DNA of 64,000 nucleotides from HGM04593 sp045636125 (GCA_045636125.1 JAZTWX010000020.1:132012-196011); one strand, 5' to 3'; shown: positions 53,619 to 62,311, numbered from the stretch's first letter. The notes: generated by a model not told the origin, from the letters alone. Made by a program: numbers and translations.

Positions 53619-56066
53619 ATGAAAAAAATAGTATTATTCTTCTCTTTGCTGCTTGCAGTGGCTGCCGGCGCGCAGAATACAATGAATAATCCGCTCACAC
53701 TGGGTAATTTCGAGGAGTCGCTCTCCGACGCAGGTATGAAGAACCTGGGAACATTGTTCGAAACGAACTGGCCCAAGGATGCCAAGACCGGAAAGGATTG
53801 CGCGTGGGTGCGTGTGCGATATGTAAATATGACCGAAAAAGACCTTGCAGCCCTTAACTTCAAGGGAATTGACGTGGTGCGCCGCGAGGCTAACAAGAAC
53901 GAGCAGACTCTCACGCTTTTTGTTGCTCCTGTTGAGGCCAAGGGTTCTTATCTCGAGGTTTCTCACCCCTCAATAGGCTTGAGTAACCGCTTGCACGACT
54001 TCACTTTGAAACCTAAAGCAATTTACTACATAACATTGCGTCGCGAGGCAAGTACAACCATTACAATTGATGTCAAGCCCTCTAACGTGGTGTGTATTCT
54101 CGACGGTACCAAAAGAACCGATGGAAACGGCAATATTGCCGATGTTTCGCTTGGAAAGCACCGCTTGCAGTTGCAACTTAACGGAGTAACCGTGAAAGAG
54201 GACGATATTGATGTTACCGAGGACAATATCCGTTTCGACTATGATGTGCGCAAGAAACGCACTGTTACATTTGATAGCGACCCTGCCGACTGCGACCTTT
54301 TGCTCGACGGCGAGATTGTGGGCCGCACACCAATGTCAATCAACCTCCCCTATGGCTCATATCACATAGAGGCAAGGGTGAGTGCCAAGGAGAAGGACGA
54401 AAAGGACATCACCGTGGACGACGCATCGGCCGCTAACGTGAAACTCTCGCCCATTCCCCGTAAACGCCTTACATTTTCGGCAAAATACAATGGCCAGAAG
54501 GTGAACGCCGGCCTCTCGATTGATGGCAAGAAAGAGCCCGAAACACAGCTGGCCTATACAAAAGATCTTGTTGTGGGCAAGCGTTACAAAATTACAATGG
54601 ATTACAAGAATGCGAGCACAACCCACAATGTGAAGGTGCGCAAGAAAATGAGCTCCAATATGGAGTACACAATTTCGGCCAACAACACATTCTTGTGGCC
54701 GTGGGAGCGTTACTTCGACGATGCTCCCTGGGGCTTCACTGCCGGTTATGTAAGCAAGCAGTGGGTGTCGCGCGGCGGTGGCCACATTTATCGTGGTAAC
54801 GCTGCTTGGGGGCCTTTTGGGCAGTGTGACCCCGAAAATGAGCGTCTGCACGGTATTCAACTCGGTTGGCAGTATAACCCTTGCTATGAGTTTGGTCTTG
54901 GATTGCACACCGGTCTGTTTGCCGAAATATACTCTTCGTCAACCAAAGAGGAGATTCGGAACATTAACTACAACACTTCGTTCAACGAACTTTCGTTGTA
55001 TATACCTGCCCACCTGCTCTACCGTTTCCCCTTGGGCGACGAGACTGCGCTCTACCTGCACGGTGGTTTGGGAGTGGATTTCGGTCTTCTTGGCTTCTAC
55101 TCGAACTCCGACGGATGGGTGAGCAACCGTTATGCCGATTTCTATGGCAAGGATGGTTTCCCCGGCCGCTTTAACCTCTCGAGCGAGATTGGTTTCGGCG
55201 TGCGCCACAAGCGTCTTATGCTCGATTTCCAGTACTCAAAGGGAATAACCAACCACGAAGATACCCGTTTTGCATATTTCGACAAAAACGGTGTGGGCGA
55301 AACAAAAACAAAGCAGAACAAGCTTTCGCTTGGCCTTTCCTATATGTATGGTGGCGACTACAGACGCACCCGTTGGGTGTGGGAGCAGCTCGACGAGTCC
55401 TATCCTTGGGGCGTGAGCGTGGCATACGTTTCGAAACAGTGGGTTGCAAAGAGTGGTGACCGCACCTACAAAGGCAACGCTGTGTGGGGACAATTCGCCG
55501 ACCAGGATGTTGAGGACTGCCGTTTGCACGGTATACAGATAGGTGTCGATTATAATCCTTTGTTTGAGCGCGGTTGGGGTTTCTACACCGGCTGTTTCTT
55601 CGAGATTTACGGCTCTTTCACCGACGAGCCTGTAACCTTCAGCCAGTATTCTTACACCGAGTACGACTCTTTCTTCTCTATGGATATGTATATTCCCGCG
55701 CATCTGTCGTTCTGGTTCCCCTTGGGCGAAGAGTCGGCTATTCAGTTGCGTGGCGGTCTCGGATTTGACCTTGGCTTGTTGGGCGAGTTCAGCGAAATGA
55801 GTTCTTCTTCATCCGATTATTCATCTTCGTCAACCTCGTCATCAAGTGGTTATACCGATTATTATGGTTACGATGGTTTCCCCAATGCTTTCAACGTGTC
55901 GGCCGAAATTGCGCTCGACGTGAGAATAAGAAACGTTTCGGTGTTCACACAGTTGTCAATGGGTTTGAACAACCACGACTCTGTGAAATTTCTCGACTTT
56001 GGCAGCGGCGACCACGTGAAAGTGTCGCAGAACAAGTTCACATTCGGTGCAGCATATAATTTCTAA
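53619..56066 (+). CDS. PEGA-domain outer-membrane protein with two tandem barrel modules
   Basis: An 815-residue paralogue of the preceding protein, with the same N-terminal domain, two PEGA-type modules (about 145-207 and 213-270) and a linker domain. It then carries the barrel module twice: residues 360-580 (PWGFTAGYVSKQWVSRGG, RLHGIQLGWQYNP) and 587-815 (PWGVSVAYVSKQWVAKSG, RLHGIQIGVDYNP). The second copy has a Ser-rich loop (EMSSSSSDYSSSSTSSSSG, 726-744) and ends with the barrel-type FGAAYNF. Whether it forms one large barrel or two is unknown. It is 38 bases after its paralogue. Confidence 0.8.
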   Translation: MKKIVLFFSLLLAVAAGAQNTMNNPLTLGNFEESLSDAGMKNLGTLFETNWPKDAKTGKDCAWVRVRYVNMTEKDLAALNFKGIDVVRREANKNEQTLTLFVAPVEAKGSYLEVSHPSIGLSNRLHDFTLKPKAIYYITLRREASTTITIDVKPSNVVCILDGTKRTDGNGNIADVSLGKHRLQLQLNGVTVKEDDIDVTEDNIRFDYDVRKKRTVTFDSDPADCDLLLDGEIVGRTPMSINLPYGSYHIEARVSAKEKDEKDITVDDASAANVKLSPIPRKRLTFSAKYNGQKVNAGLSIDGKKEPETQLAYTKDLVVGKRYKITMDYKNASTTHNVKVRKKMSSNMEYTISANNTFLWPWERYFDDAPWGFTAGYVSKQWVSRGGGHIYRGNAAWGPFGQCDPENERLHGIQLGWQYNPCYEFGLGLHTGLFAEIYSSSTKEEIRNINYNTSFNELSLYIPAHLLYRFPLGDETALYLHGGLGVDFGLLGFYSNSDGWVSNRYADFYGKDGFPGRFNLSSEIGFGVRHKRLMLDFQYSKGITNHEDTRFAYFDKNGVGETKTKQNKLSLGLSYMYGGDYRRTRWVWEQLDESYPWGVSVAYVSKQWVAKSGDRTYKGNAVWGQFADQDVEDCRLHGIQIGVDYNPLFERGWGFYTGCFFEIYGSFTDEPVTFSQYSYTEYDSFFSMDMYIPAHLSFWFPLGEESAIQLRGGLGFDLGLLGEFSEMSSSSSDYSSSSTSSSSGYTDYYGYDGFPNAFNVSAEIALDVRIRNVSVFTQLSMGLNNHDSVKFLDFGSGDHVKVSQNKFTFGAAYNF

Positions 56067-56075
56067 TACATTACT

Positions 56076-57587
56076 ATGAAACGCCTTGCATTTATACTCT
56101 GTTTTTGTGCCTTCCCTTTCATTGCTATGCAGGCACAGGATTCTTTTGACGATATTCTGAAAAGCGCTATGCAGGAGTTCAATGCTGTTGTGAAGGGAGC
56201 GCGTGACGAATATCAGAAGGTGCGCGAGGAGGCCGACCGCGAGTATGCGCAGGCTATTAAAGAGGCGTGGGACGAATATTCGGCTTTTAAGGCTATCGAA
56301 GCGCCCAAGGAGAAGCCTGTGGTTCCTGTAAAGTATGAGAAGAAGGAGCAACAGCAGCCTTCGAGGAAATTGCCCGTGAAGGAGAACCGCGTTGTGGAGG
56401 CTCCAAAGCCAAAAAAGGTTGTACCTGTGGCTGTCCCTCTCCCGGTTGAGGAAAAGGAGGCCCCCTCTGCTTTTGTTCCCGTGAAAAAGGAGGAGCAGGC
56501 TGCATTGCACCGTTTCTCGTTCTATGGTTCGCAGTTGGAGGTTGCAGCGGGTGCCGAACACAAATTCACATTGAGAAGTCTCTCCGAAGAGAACATCGCA
56601 AACGCGTGGGCCTCGCTTGGGCACGAAAAATACAAAGGGCTTTTGGAGTCGTGCCTCAAGGTGCGCAGCAGCGAAAATATGTGCGACTGGGCCTACCTTA
56701 CGATGCTGAATAAACTTTCCGACAGCCTTTTCGGCGGCCGTTGCAACGAGTCGACAATGCTTGCGGCCTATCTCTTTGCGCAGTCGGGCTATAAGATGAG
56801 GCTTGCAAAGAGCGGGAGCACCCTTTACTTGCTTTACTCCACCAATTACACCGTGTTCTCAAAAAACTACTGGAAGGTAGATGGCGATAGTTACTATCTC
56901 TACGGCGGAAACGCAACATCGGTCAACATATGCCGTGCAAAATACGACAAGGAGCAGTCTATGTCTATGCAGATAACGAAGAGCCCTCGTTTTGTGGCAA
57001 AGAGTTCGGGCAACCGTGCGTTGGCTTCGAAACGCTACCCCGAAGCGGCTGTCAGCGTATATGCCAACAAGAACCTGCTGGAGTTTTTCAACGATTATCC
57101 GGCTGCGGGTATCGGCAACGAAAAATGGACAGTGCACGCCAACGCACCAATGAGCGCCGAGGTTAAAGCCTCTCTCTATCCCACGCTCAAAAAGGCCATT
57201 GCCGGCAAGAGCGAGATTGATGCTCTCAACTGCCTGCTCAACTTTGTGCAGACTGCATTTGTCTATGAGTACGACGACAAGGTGTGGGGCGAAGACAGGG
57301 TATTCTTTGCCGAAGAGACTCTCTATTACCCTTATGCCGACTGCGAGGACCGCTCTATCCTCTTTGCGCGCCTTGTGCGCGACCTTATGGGGCTCGATGT
57401 TGTGCTGCTCCATTATACCGGCCATTTGGCAACAGCAGTCAAGTGTACGCAGCGCCAGCAGGGCGATTACGTTACAGTGGGTTCGGCAAACTACCTTGTG
57501 TGCGACCCCACATATATAAACGCTCCTGCGGGTAACTCAATGCCCGAGGTTGCGCAAATGGGTGTTACTGTGATTAAATTGAATTGA
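56076..57587 (+). CDS. Exported transglutaminase-like (Cys-His-Asp) protein
   Basis: A 503-residue protein with a signal peptide (FPFIAMQAQ, cut near 21). A charged helical region (about 25-75, DEYQKVREEADREYAQAIK) and a Pro/Lys/Glu-rich linker (75-140) lead to a globular domain (145-360). The C-terminal domain has the transglutaminase-like triad: Cys423 in YADCEDRS, His450 in YTGHLATAV and Asp477 in VCDPTY. Bacterial members act as peptidases or cross-linkers. The charged helix resembles the N-terminus of the next gene's product. The gene starts 9 bases after the barrel gene. Confidence 0.8.
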   Translation: MKRLAFILCFCAFPFIAMQAQDSFDDILKSAMQEFNAVVKGARDEYQKVREEADREYAQAIKEAWDEYSAFKAIEAPKEKPVVPVKYEKKEQQQPSRKLPVKENRVVEAPKPKKVVPVAVPLPVEEKEAPSAFVPVKKEEQAALHRFSFYGSQLEVAAGAEHKFTLRSLSEENIANAWASLGHEKYKGLLESCLKVRSSENMCDWAYLTMLNKLSDSLFGGRCNESTMLAAYLFAQSGYKMRLAKSGSTLYLLYSTNYTVFSKNYWKVDGDSYYLYGGNATSVNICRAKYDKEQSMSMQITKSPRFVAKSSGNRALASKRYPEAAVSVYANKNLLEFFNDYPAAGIGNEKWTVHANAPMSAEVKASLYPTLKKAIAGKSEIDALNCLLNFVQTAFVYEYDDKVWGEDRVFFAEETLYYPYADCEDRSILFARLVRDLMGLDVVLLHYTGHLATAVKCTQRQQGDYVTVGSANYLVCDPTYINAPAGNSMPEVAQMGVTVIKLN

Positions 57588-57604
57588 TTAAATAAAGGAA
57601 TATT

Positions 57605-58801
57605 ATGAATAAGAAAGGTTTTTTGGTAGCCGTTCTGTGTGCAATTTTCGGTACCACAGGCATTTATGCACAAAGTTTCGAGGAGTTCAAGGCTCAGTTC
57701 GAACAGGGTATTAAAGCAATGGAGATGGACCATCAGGAGTTCTCGCGCAAAGCAAAGGAGGAGTTTGAGCAGTATGAGAAACAGGCTAAAGCTGAGTATA
57801 ATGCCTACATTAACTCAATTAAGGATGTATGGGGCTCACGCAACCTCAAGGAGAACACTCAAAAAGACTGGGTGGAGTACAGCAAGGACTATAGCTCGCG
57901 CTCGGTTGTCGACTTTGAGAATGGAAAAATCGTTGTTGAGGTAGCTGTGGACGATAGCAAGGACAGCAAGGCTGCGGTGGACAAAAAACTGAAAGAGGCT
58001 GTGAATAACCTGCTGCAGAGCAAGGGAAGCACCTGCCCCTACGACTCGCAGGTTGAGAAGAAAGAGGCTCTTACCAAGAAACCTGTGCTCGATGGTCTGG
58101 TAGATTATTCAGGTTACAATGTAAAGAAAGAGGCAAAGCAGCCTTCTTCGAAAGAGCTTGCAGCCGCTGTAGTTGAACAGAGCAAGTCTGTGAAGAAAGT
58201 GGTTGTGGGCGACGACGGTAAGAAACGTACCGTTGTGCAGGTTGAAATGAAGATGGTGGCCGACAATCTTTCGAAAAATGCAGCCCTCTACAAGGATATG
58301 GTAAAGAAAAACTCCGATGCTTTCCAAATTGAGCAGCCGCTTATCTATGCGATAATTGAGCAGGAGTCGAGCTTCAACCCCTCGGCAACAAGCTGGGTGC
58401 CCGCCTACGGCCTTATGCAGCTTGTTCCCCGCTCGGGTGGATTCGATGCTTACCGTTATGTTTACAAGAAAGAGTGGGCTCCCACAAAGAGTTACCTTTA
58501 CAACCCCGGCAACAATATCGAGCTCGGAACAGCTTATTTGCGCGTGCTAATGAACCAGTTTTCAAAAATTACCGACCCCGACAGCCGTCGTCTTTGCGTG
58601 ATTGCAAGCTACAATACAGGTGCGGGAAATGTGAGCCGTGCTTTCACCGGCAAGACAAGCGTCGGCGGCGCTGTGAAGATTATAAACACAATGACATCGC
58701 AGCAGGTGTACAACCACCTTGTGAAGAACTTGAGCACAAGCGAGGCCCGTAACTATGTGAACAAAGTGAGCCAGCGTCATGAAAAATATACAAAGAAATA
58801 A
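57605..58801 (+). CDS. mltC: MltC-type membrane-bound lytic transglycosylase
   Basis: A 398-residue exported protein (signal peptide IFGTTGIYAQ, cut near 22). The N-terminal MltC domain (about 70-240) contains VWGSRNLKENTQKDWVEY, RSVVDFENGKIVVE. The SLT catalytic domain follows, with catalytic Glu254 in IIEQESSFNPSATS, then YGLMQLVP and the ASYNTGAGNVSRAF motif. It cleaves peptidoglycan strands to anhydro-muropeptides. Unlike E. coli MltC it has no lipobox. A helical segment (28-75) resembles that of the preceding protein. Its place inside the operon suggests it opens the wall for the assembly. Confidence 0.9.
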   Translation: MNKKGFLVAVLCAIFGTTGIYAQSFEEFKAQFEQGIKAMEMDHQEFSRKAKEEFEQYEKQAKAEYNAYINSIKDVWGSRNLKENTQKDWVEYSKDYSSRSVVDFENGKIVVEVAVDDSKDSKAAVDKKLKEAVNNLLQSKGSTCPYDSQVEKKEALTKKPVLDGLVDYSGYNVKKEAKQPSSKELAAAVVEQSKSVKKVVVGDDGKKRTVVQVEMKMVADNLSKNAALYKDMVKKNSDAFQIEQPLIYAIIEQESSFNPSATSWVPAYGLMQLVPRSGGFDAYRYVYKKEWAPTKSYLYNPGNNIELGTAYLRVLMNQFSKITDPDSRRLCVIASYNTGAGNVSRAFTGKTSVGGAVKIINTMTSQQVYNHLVKNLSTSEARNYVNKVSQRHEKYTKK

Positions 58802-58831
58802 ATTTTAAGCGCGCAAGGCAACAGTTTATAG

Positions 58832-60043
58832 ATGAATATAAGATACTTATTCGCAGGGCTGCTTTGGGTCTTGTTGCCTGTTGTCGTTTTTGCACAGAAC
58901 GATGTGCCGTCGTGGGCAGCAACGTGTGGCGATAAAGGTTTGTGGCTTGGTATCTCCCCGCAGATAACAAACAAAGAGGAGGCGCGTTGCTTTGCAATAA
59001 CCAATGCAATGCTCTCTTATATGTTTACCACCGGCAACGCCAATGTCTCTTCTTCTTTCAAGGACTCGTATGTTGAATGTTCTGTAGCCGGCTCCACAAG
59101 CGGCAACGAGGATTTCGGGGAACAATGCATTGTCGAACTGAAGAATATTGCGGTTGACGTTGTGCGTGAATACCATAGCGGCAACGGAGAATATTTTGTG
59201 GCGTGTAAAATTGTGGACGACAATAAATCGACTACCTCGTTGCAGTGTATAAGGAATGTAACAGCTTCCATTAAAAGTGAGAATTTCAAAAGGCCGGGCA
59301 ACTACGAATTTTCAAGTAGCTACCTGCTGACAATGGGTGAAAAGAAATTCCAGATAAGCTTCGCTTCCAATGCTTGCGAGGATGAGCTCAAATTCAATCT
59401 CCGTGGCGAGGATGTTATTGTGTACAACACCAACGTGACTGCGCAGATATATAAACCGGCAGTGCTGGGCCGGGCTTCGGGCAGTGACCGGAAAAGCTAT
59501 AAAGCGCAGCAGAGGAACTCGTTGGGCTATACACAATTTCGCGAATTCAATTTCTGGCCTTTGTTTTCGTCAGAGTTTAGTGGGCAGTCGCATAGTGCCT
59601 ATATGTCTATGGGTGAGAAGGAGGAGACGAGTGAGAAGTCGTTATATAAGTCGGCAGGCAGGCTTCTCCCGGTTAACCTCTGCTTGAATAGTGTCAATGG
59701 TACAGAGGTCGTGTACTCTGCCCCCAACGTAAAAAAGCCTGGGAAAAATGCGTTGGTTTTTGAGGGTGGCGCACAGAACCTGTCCGCTCCTTTGTGGTTC
59801 GCAAAAAGCTACGCATTCTACCATCTTCTTAACGAGATTTCAGCCGGAATTACAGCATATGTAACTGCAACTCAGAATGAGCAAACAGGCGCCTCCGGTT
59901 CTTCGCAAATTACAGACGTTGTCAAAATTCGTATACACTCAATAGATTGGTGCCCCGATGTGCCCGACAAGACTAAAGTCTCTCCAAGCGGCCAGGTAAT
60001 GAATGTTCCTTTTGTAAAGGTGTATTGCAATCCAGCTAAATGA
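58832..60043 (+). CDS. Exported protein with LPP20-like N-terminal part, last gene of the envelope operon
   Basis: A 403-residue protein with a signal peptide (LLPVVVFAQ, cut near 22). Residues 25-150 (LWLGISPQITNKEEARCFAI, then a strand FVACKIVDDNKS) resemble the LPP20-like domain of the earlier genes: an N-terminal glycine strand, an E-A-R helix, and a closing strand. The rest (150-403) is mixed alpha/beta with no recognised family. It follows mltC by 30 bases and precedes the operon terminator. Confidence 0.7.
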   Translation: MNIRYLFAGLLWVLLPVVVFAQNDVPSWAATCGDKGLWLGISPQITNKEEARCFAITNAMLSYMFTTGNANVSSSFKDSYVECSVAGSTSGNEDFGEQCIVELKNIAVDVVREYHSGNGEYFVACKIVDDNKSTTSLQCIRNVTASIKSENFKRPGNYEFSSSYLLTMGEKKFQISFASNACEDELKFNLRGEDVIVYNTNVTAQIYKPAVLGRASGSDRKSYKAQQRNSLGYTQFREFNFWPLFSSEFSGQSHSAYMSMGEKEETSEKSLYKSAGRLLPVNLCLNSVNGTEVVYSAPNVKKPGKNALVFEGGAQNLSAPLWFAKSYAFYHLLNEISAGITAYVTATQNEQTGASGSSQITDVVKIRIHSIDWCPDVPDKTKVSPSGQVMNVPFVKVYCNPAK

Positions 60044-60060
60044 AAATAGATTTTATAAGT

Positions 60061-60094
60061 AAACCCAATATCGGCGTCGATATTGGGTTTTTTG
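60061..60094 (+). terminator. Terminator of the envelope operon
   Basis: Thirteen-base arms AAACCCAATATCG and CGATATTGGGTTT pair perfectly around a four-base loop, followed by a T-run. It ends the transcript begun at 49191 and marks the boundary with the AT-rich region. Confidence 0.93.
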
Positions 60095-60157
60095 TAGAGG
60101 TTATAAATTGCTGTTCTTAACTGTTCTAATAATACCGGTCTTCATCGCAAATAGCGT

Positions 60158-60598
60158 TTATTCGTTATAAATATGAACGTATCTATTTTCGTCAATTATG
60201 AACTTTTGGTTAAAAGGGAATATTGCCCCATTGTCAACAATCTCGGATGTTGAAAAGCATGCGCTCCAGTTGCCTATTTCTGTAAATGCTTTTACAACAT
60301 CATTCTCAATAAAAAGGATTCTTACAAAAGTATCATCAAGTGTATAACTGCACTTCCCTCTTAGTTTATTCGATATTTTATATGGCAGTGAACATATTAC
60401 ATCCTTATCGTCGTAAGGTTGTATAATATATATACTATCATACGTTTCTTCGCAATAGTCTGCAAATGTGAATACTTCTTCAATTGCTTGCTTTTTGAAT
60501 TGAAGTTCAAGCTTGGCCTCACTTGGTGCACAACTTATAAAAGATAATGTTGCCAATATTGTTATTATGATGTTATTTAAGCATATAAAGTTTCCCAT
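60158..60598 (-). CDS. Small lipoprotein, candidate immunity protein (copy 1)
   Basis: About 146 residues from ATG 60598 (an ATG at 60610 is also in frame). A lipoprotein signal ends LATLSFISC. The mature part aligns by eye with two neighbours at 60747 and 62564: LELQ.KKQAIEEVFTFADY, then YDSIYIIQPY, an ILFIENDVVKAFTEIG strand, and the C-terminal FPFNQKFIIDENRYVHIY. The gene start overlaps the 3' end of a toxin-like gene stub. The periplasmic or outer-membrane lipoprotein location suggests protection against a toxin acting in the envelope (inference). Confidence 0.7.
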   Translation of the reverse strand: MGNFICLNNIIITILATLSFISCAPSEAKLELQFKKQAIEEVFTFADYCEETYDSIYIIQPYDDKDVICSLPYKISNKLRGKCSYTLDDTFVRILFIENDVVKAFTEIGNWSACFSTSEIVDNGAIFPFNQKFIIDENRYVHIYNE

Positions 60599-60700
60599 TG
60601 TTCGCAGCATTTATTACTTGATTTAATAATTCTTCTTCACTCCCGCCAAGTTTGTTGTTTTGCCACATTCTTTGTACCTTGTTACAAATATATAGCGTTC
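60574..60700 (-). pseudogene. 3' stub of a DUF6973-like gene (copy 1)
   Basis: On the minus strand the frame reads LYICNKVQRMWQNNKLGG, then SEEELLNQVINAANNGKLYM and stops at 60574. The last part matches the C-terminus of the intact protein at 62994-63518 (EQELLNQVINAANNGTLQIKK). Nothing of the RHxxW or DAHE motifs precedes it, and a stop codon lies upstream in frame. The 100 bases are nearly identical to the stub at 61183. It overlaps the start of the lipoprotein gene, as the intact gene does. Confidence 0.75.
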
Positions 60701-60746
60701 AATATTTTAGGATAAATCCATTTCTATTAAACAGGTTTATTCCGAG

Positions 60747-61208
60747 CTAAAACGCTGCAAAATGCGATTCCTCGTATATATGAACATATCTGTCCTTGTC
60801 TAAAATGAATTTCTGTTCAAAAGGAAAAATATATTTATTTTCAGGAATTTCGGGTGGAGTGAGGCGAATTTTTTTACAACCTATTTCAGAGAAAGCCGTT
60901 ACTTCTCCTTTATTAATAAAAAGAAGCGTAGAGAAAGAATCAAAATTGGTATTACTGTTGCATATCCTTCTTAATCTGTCAGACATTTTGAGATTAACAA
61001 AATCTTCTCTTTCTGTATTGAAATATGGGTAAACTAAAAATAGGCTGTCATACTCTTCCTCGCAATAATCGGCAAAGGTAAATGCTTCCCCAATTGCTTG
61101 TTCTTCAAGTTGAAGTTCAAGCTTTGGTTCGCATTCTTTGCAACCTATGAATAAAAGTACACAAGTAGTAAGTATGGCTATGCTATTCAAGAATTTTAAG
61201 TATCCCAT
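60747..61208 (-). CDS. Small lipoprotein, candidate immunity protein (copy 2)
   Basis: About 153 residues from ATG 61208 (ATG 61220 also possible). The lipoprotein signal ends VLLFIGC. It shares LELQLEEQAIGEAFTFADY, EEYDSLFLVYPYFNT, LLFINKGEVTAFSEIG and FPFEQKFILDKDRYVHIYE with copies 1 and 3, and is closest to copy 1. It carries a short C-terminal extension (SHFAAF). The gene overlaps a second toxin-like stub. Function unknown; immunity is inferred from context. Confidence 0.7.
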   Translation of the reverse strand: MGYLKFLNSIAILTTCVLLFIGCKECEPKLELQLEEQAIGEAFTFADYCEEEYDSLFLVYPYFNTEREDFVNLKMSDRLRRICNSNTNFDSFSTLLFINKGEVTAFSEIGCKKIRLTPPEIPENKYIFPFEQKFILDKDRYVHIYEESHFAAF

Positions 61209-61324
61209 TGTCTGCTGCATTTATTACTTGATTTAATAATTCTTCTTCACTCCCGCCAAGTTTGTTGTTTTGCCACATTCTTTGTGCTTTGTTACAAATA
61301 TATAGTGTTCGTCGGTGCTTGTCA
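61183..61324 (-). pseudogene. 3' stub of a DUF6973-like gene (copy 2)
   Basis: The minus-strand frame reads RTLYICNKAQRMWQNNKLGG, then SEEELLNQVINAADNGILKI and a stop at 61183. It corresponds to the last 35-40 codons of a DUF6973-like gene and is a near-copy of the stub at 60574. The upstream part of the gene, including the motif residues, is missing. Confidence 0.75.
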
Positions 61325-61618
61325 ATATTTTATTAGCGGGAATGTGCTTTATTTTGTTTACTTTAACAAACGAAATAAAGGAAACAAGTTGTTTCAACTC
61401 GTTCCCTTTTTGAAAATCAGTGGTTTACTGAATTGTTTTGATTAGTATTCCTCCTTGTCAAAGAACTGTAAAAATGATATAATATGTTGATATATAAGAC
61501 CGATGTTTAAACAAAAACGTATTTGAGGGATACATATTTGGCTGTAAAAGGCCATAAACAAATTTTCACAAAGCATTAATCTCGTAGCATTTTTGTGGTT
61601 GTAGAATTAATACAAATA
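61325..61618. repeat. Gene-free spacer with cassette repeat (copy A)
   Basis: No intact gene. A hairpin at about 61378-61408 (GGAAACAAGTTG against CAACTCGTTCCC, imperfect) may terminate minus-strand transcripts. At 61440-61560 the minus-strand frame reads FYSQICIPQIRF to QFFDKEEY and stops near 61451; the same 3' end and the segment TTGAGGGATACATATTTGGC recur at 62440-62562, and the FFDEEEY ending recurs at 63660-63680. These look like remains of a common gene end left by recombination. Confidence 0.6.
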
Positions 61619-62311
61619 TTAATCCCTTTCTCGATAACGGTAATCATCGAACTTGTATTTATAGCCATCGGCATTAGATTGTTTTTCTTGCAAATGAGGA
61701 AATCTGTCGGGGTAACAGACACCGCCATTGTAATATTCGAAAGCTGTTGCCATTGTGCGTACAACGTTGGGGTAATCATCGAAATATCGACCATAAAGTT
61801 TCAGGAAATGCTCTGTCCAGCTTTCGCTATATGCTACGCTTGACCAAAAGAACGACCAAAATTGGAGCTGATAGGCCTTGAAAAGACGCATCACGGCAAG
61901 CATCATAGTCTTTTCGTGTTTCAACATTGCTTTGTGCAATATTTCTTGAAAATGGGACGTAATTTCGCCTGTGTCATTCATTCCAACAGCAAGATTTACC
62001 AATTTATTACAATATAGCGAATCGCTTATAAGGTACAAGCTATCAGACAGCACTGTCAAATGCTTGTTTACCACCCGCGTTATTGCAAGGTTGTAACCGT
62101 GGCCATCGATATATTGGTAGGTGTAATAAAATTCCATATAGGTGGTGGGGAAGGCGGCAAGAAAATCTTGTTGCTTTTCGAGGGTATTCGGCCCTGTGAT
62201 AATGGCTCTATAAGCCTTGTTCAGCCTTGCGGTGTCAACGGGGAAGTATTGCGCTGTGGCCGTTGCAAGCAACGTGATAAAGAGTAGCGCGGTGAAAGAT
62301 GCTCGTTTCAT
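61619..62311 (-). CDS. Exported protein of unknown function inside the lipoprotein array
   Basis: A 230-residue protein from ATG 62311 with a signal peptide (LLFITLLATATAQ, cut near residue 21); a seven-codon upstream extension is unlikely. The mature part is mainly helical, with EKQQDFLAAFPTTYMEFYYT, a paired LYLISDSLY segment and an aromatic-rich YQLQFWSFFWSSVAYSE stretch, and a charged Tyr/Arg/Asp tail. No catalytic motif is recognised. It has its own upstream terminator-promoter segment, shared with the DUF6973-like gene. It could be a second type of immunity protein; that is inference from context only. Confidence 0.65.
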   Translation of the reverse strand: MKRASFTALLFITLLATATAQYFPVDTARLNKAYRAIITGPNTLEKQQDFLAAFPTTYMEFYYTYQYIDGHGYNLAITRVVNKHLTVLSDSLYLISDSLYCNKLVNLAVGMNDTGEITSHFQEILHKAMLKHEKTMMLAVMRLFKAYQLQFWSFFWSSVAYSESWTEHFLKLYGRYFDDYPNVVRTMATAFEYYNGGVCYPDRFPHLQEKQSNADGYKYKFDDYRYRERD

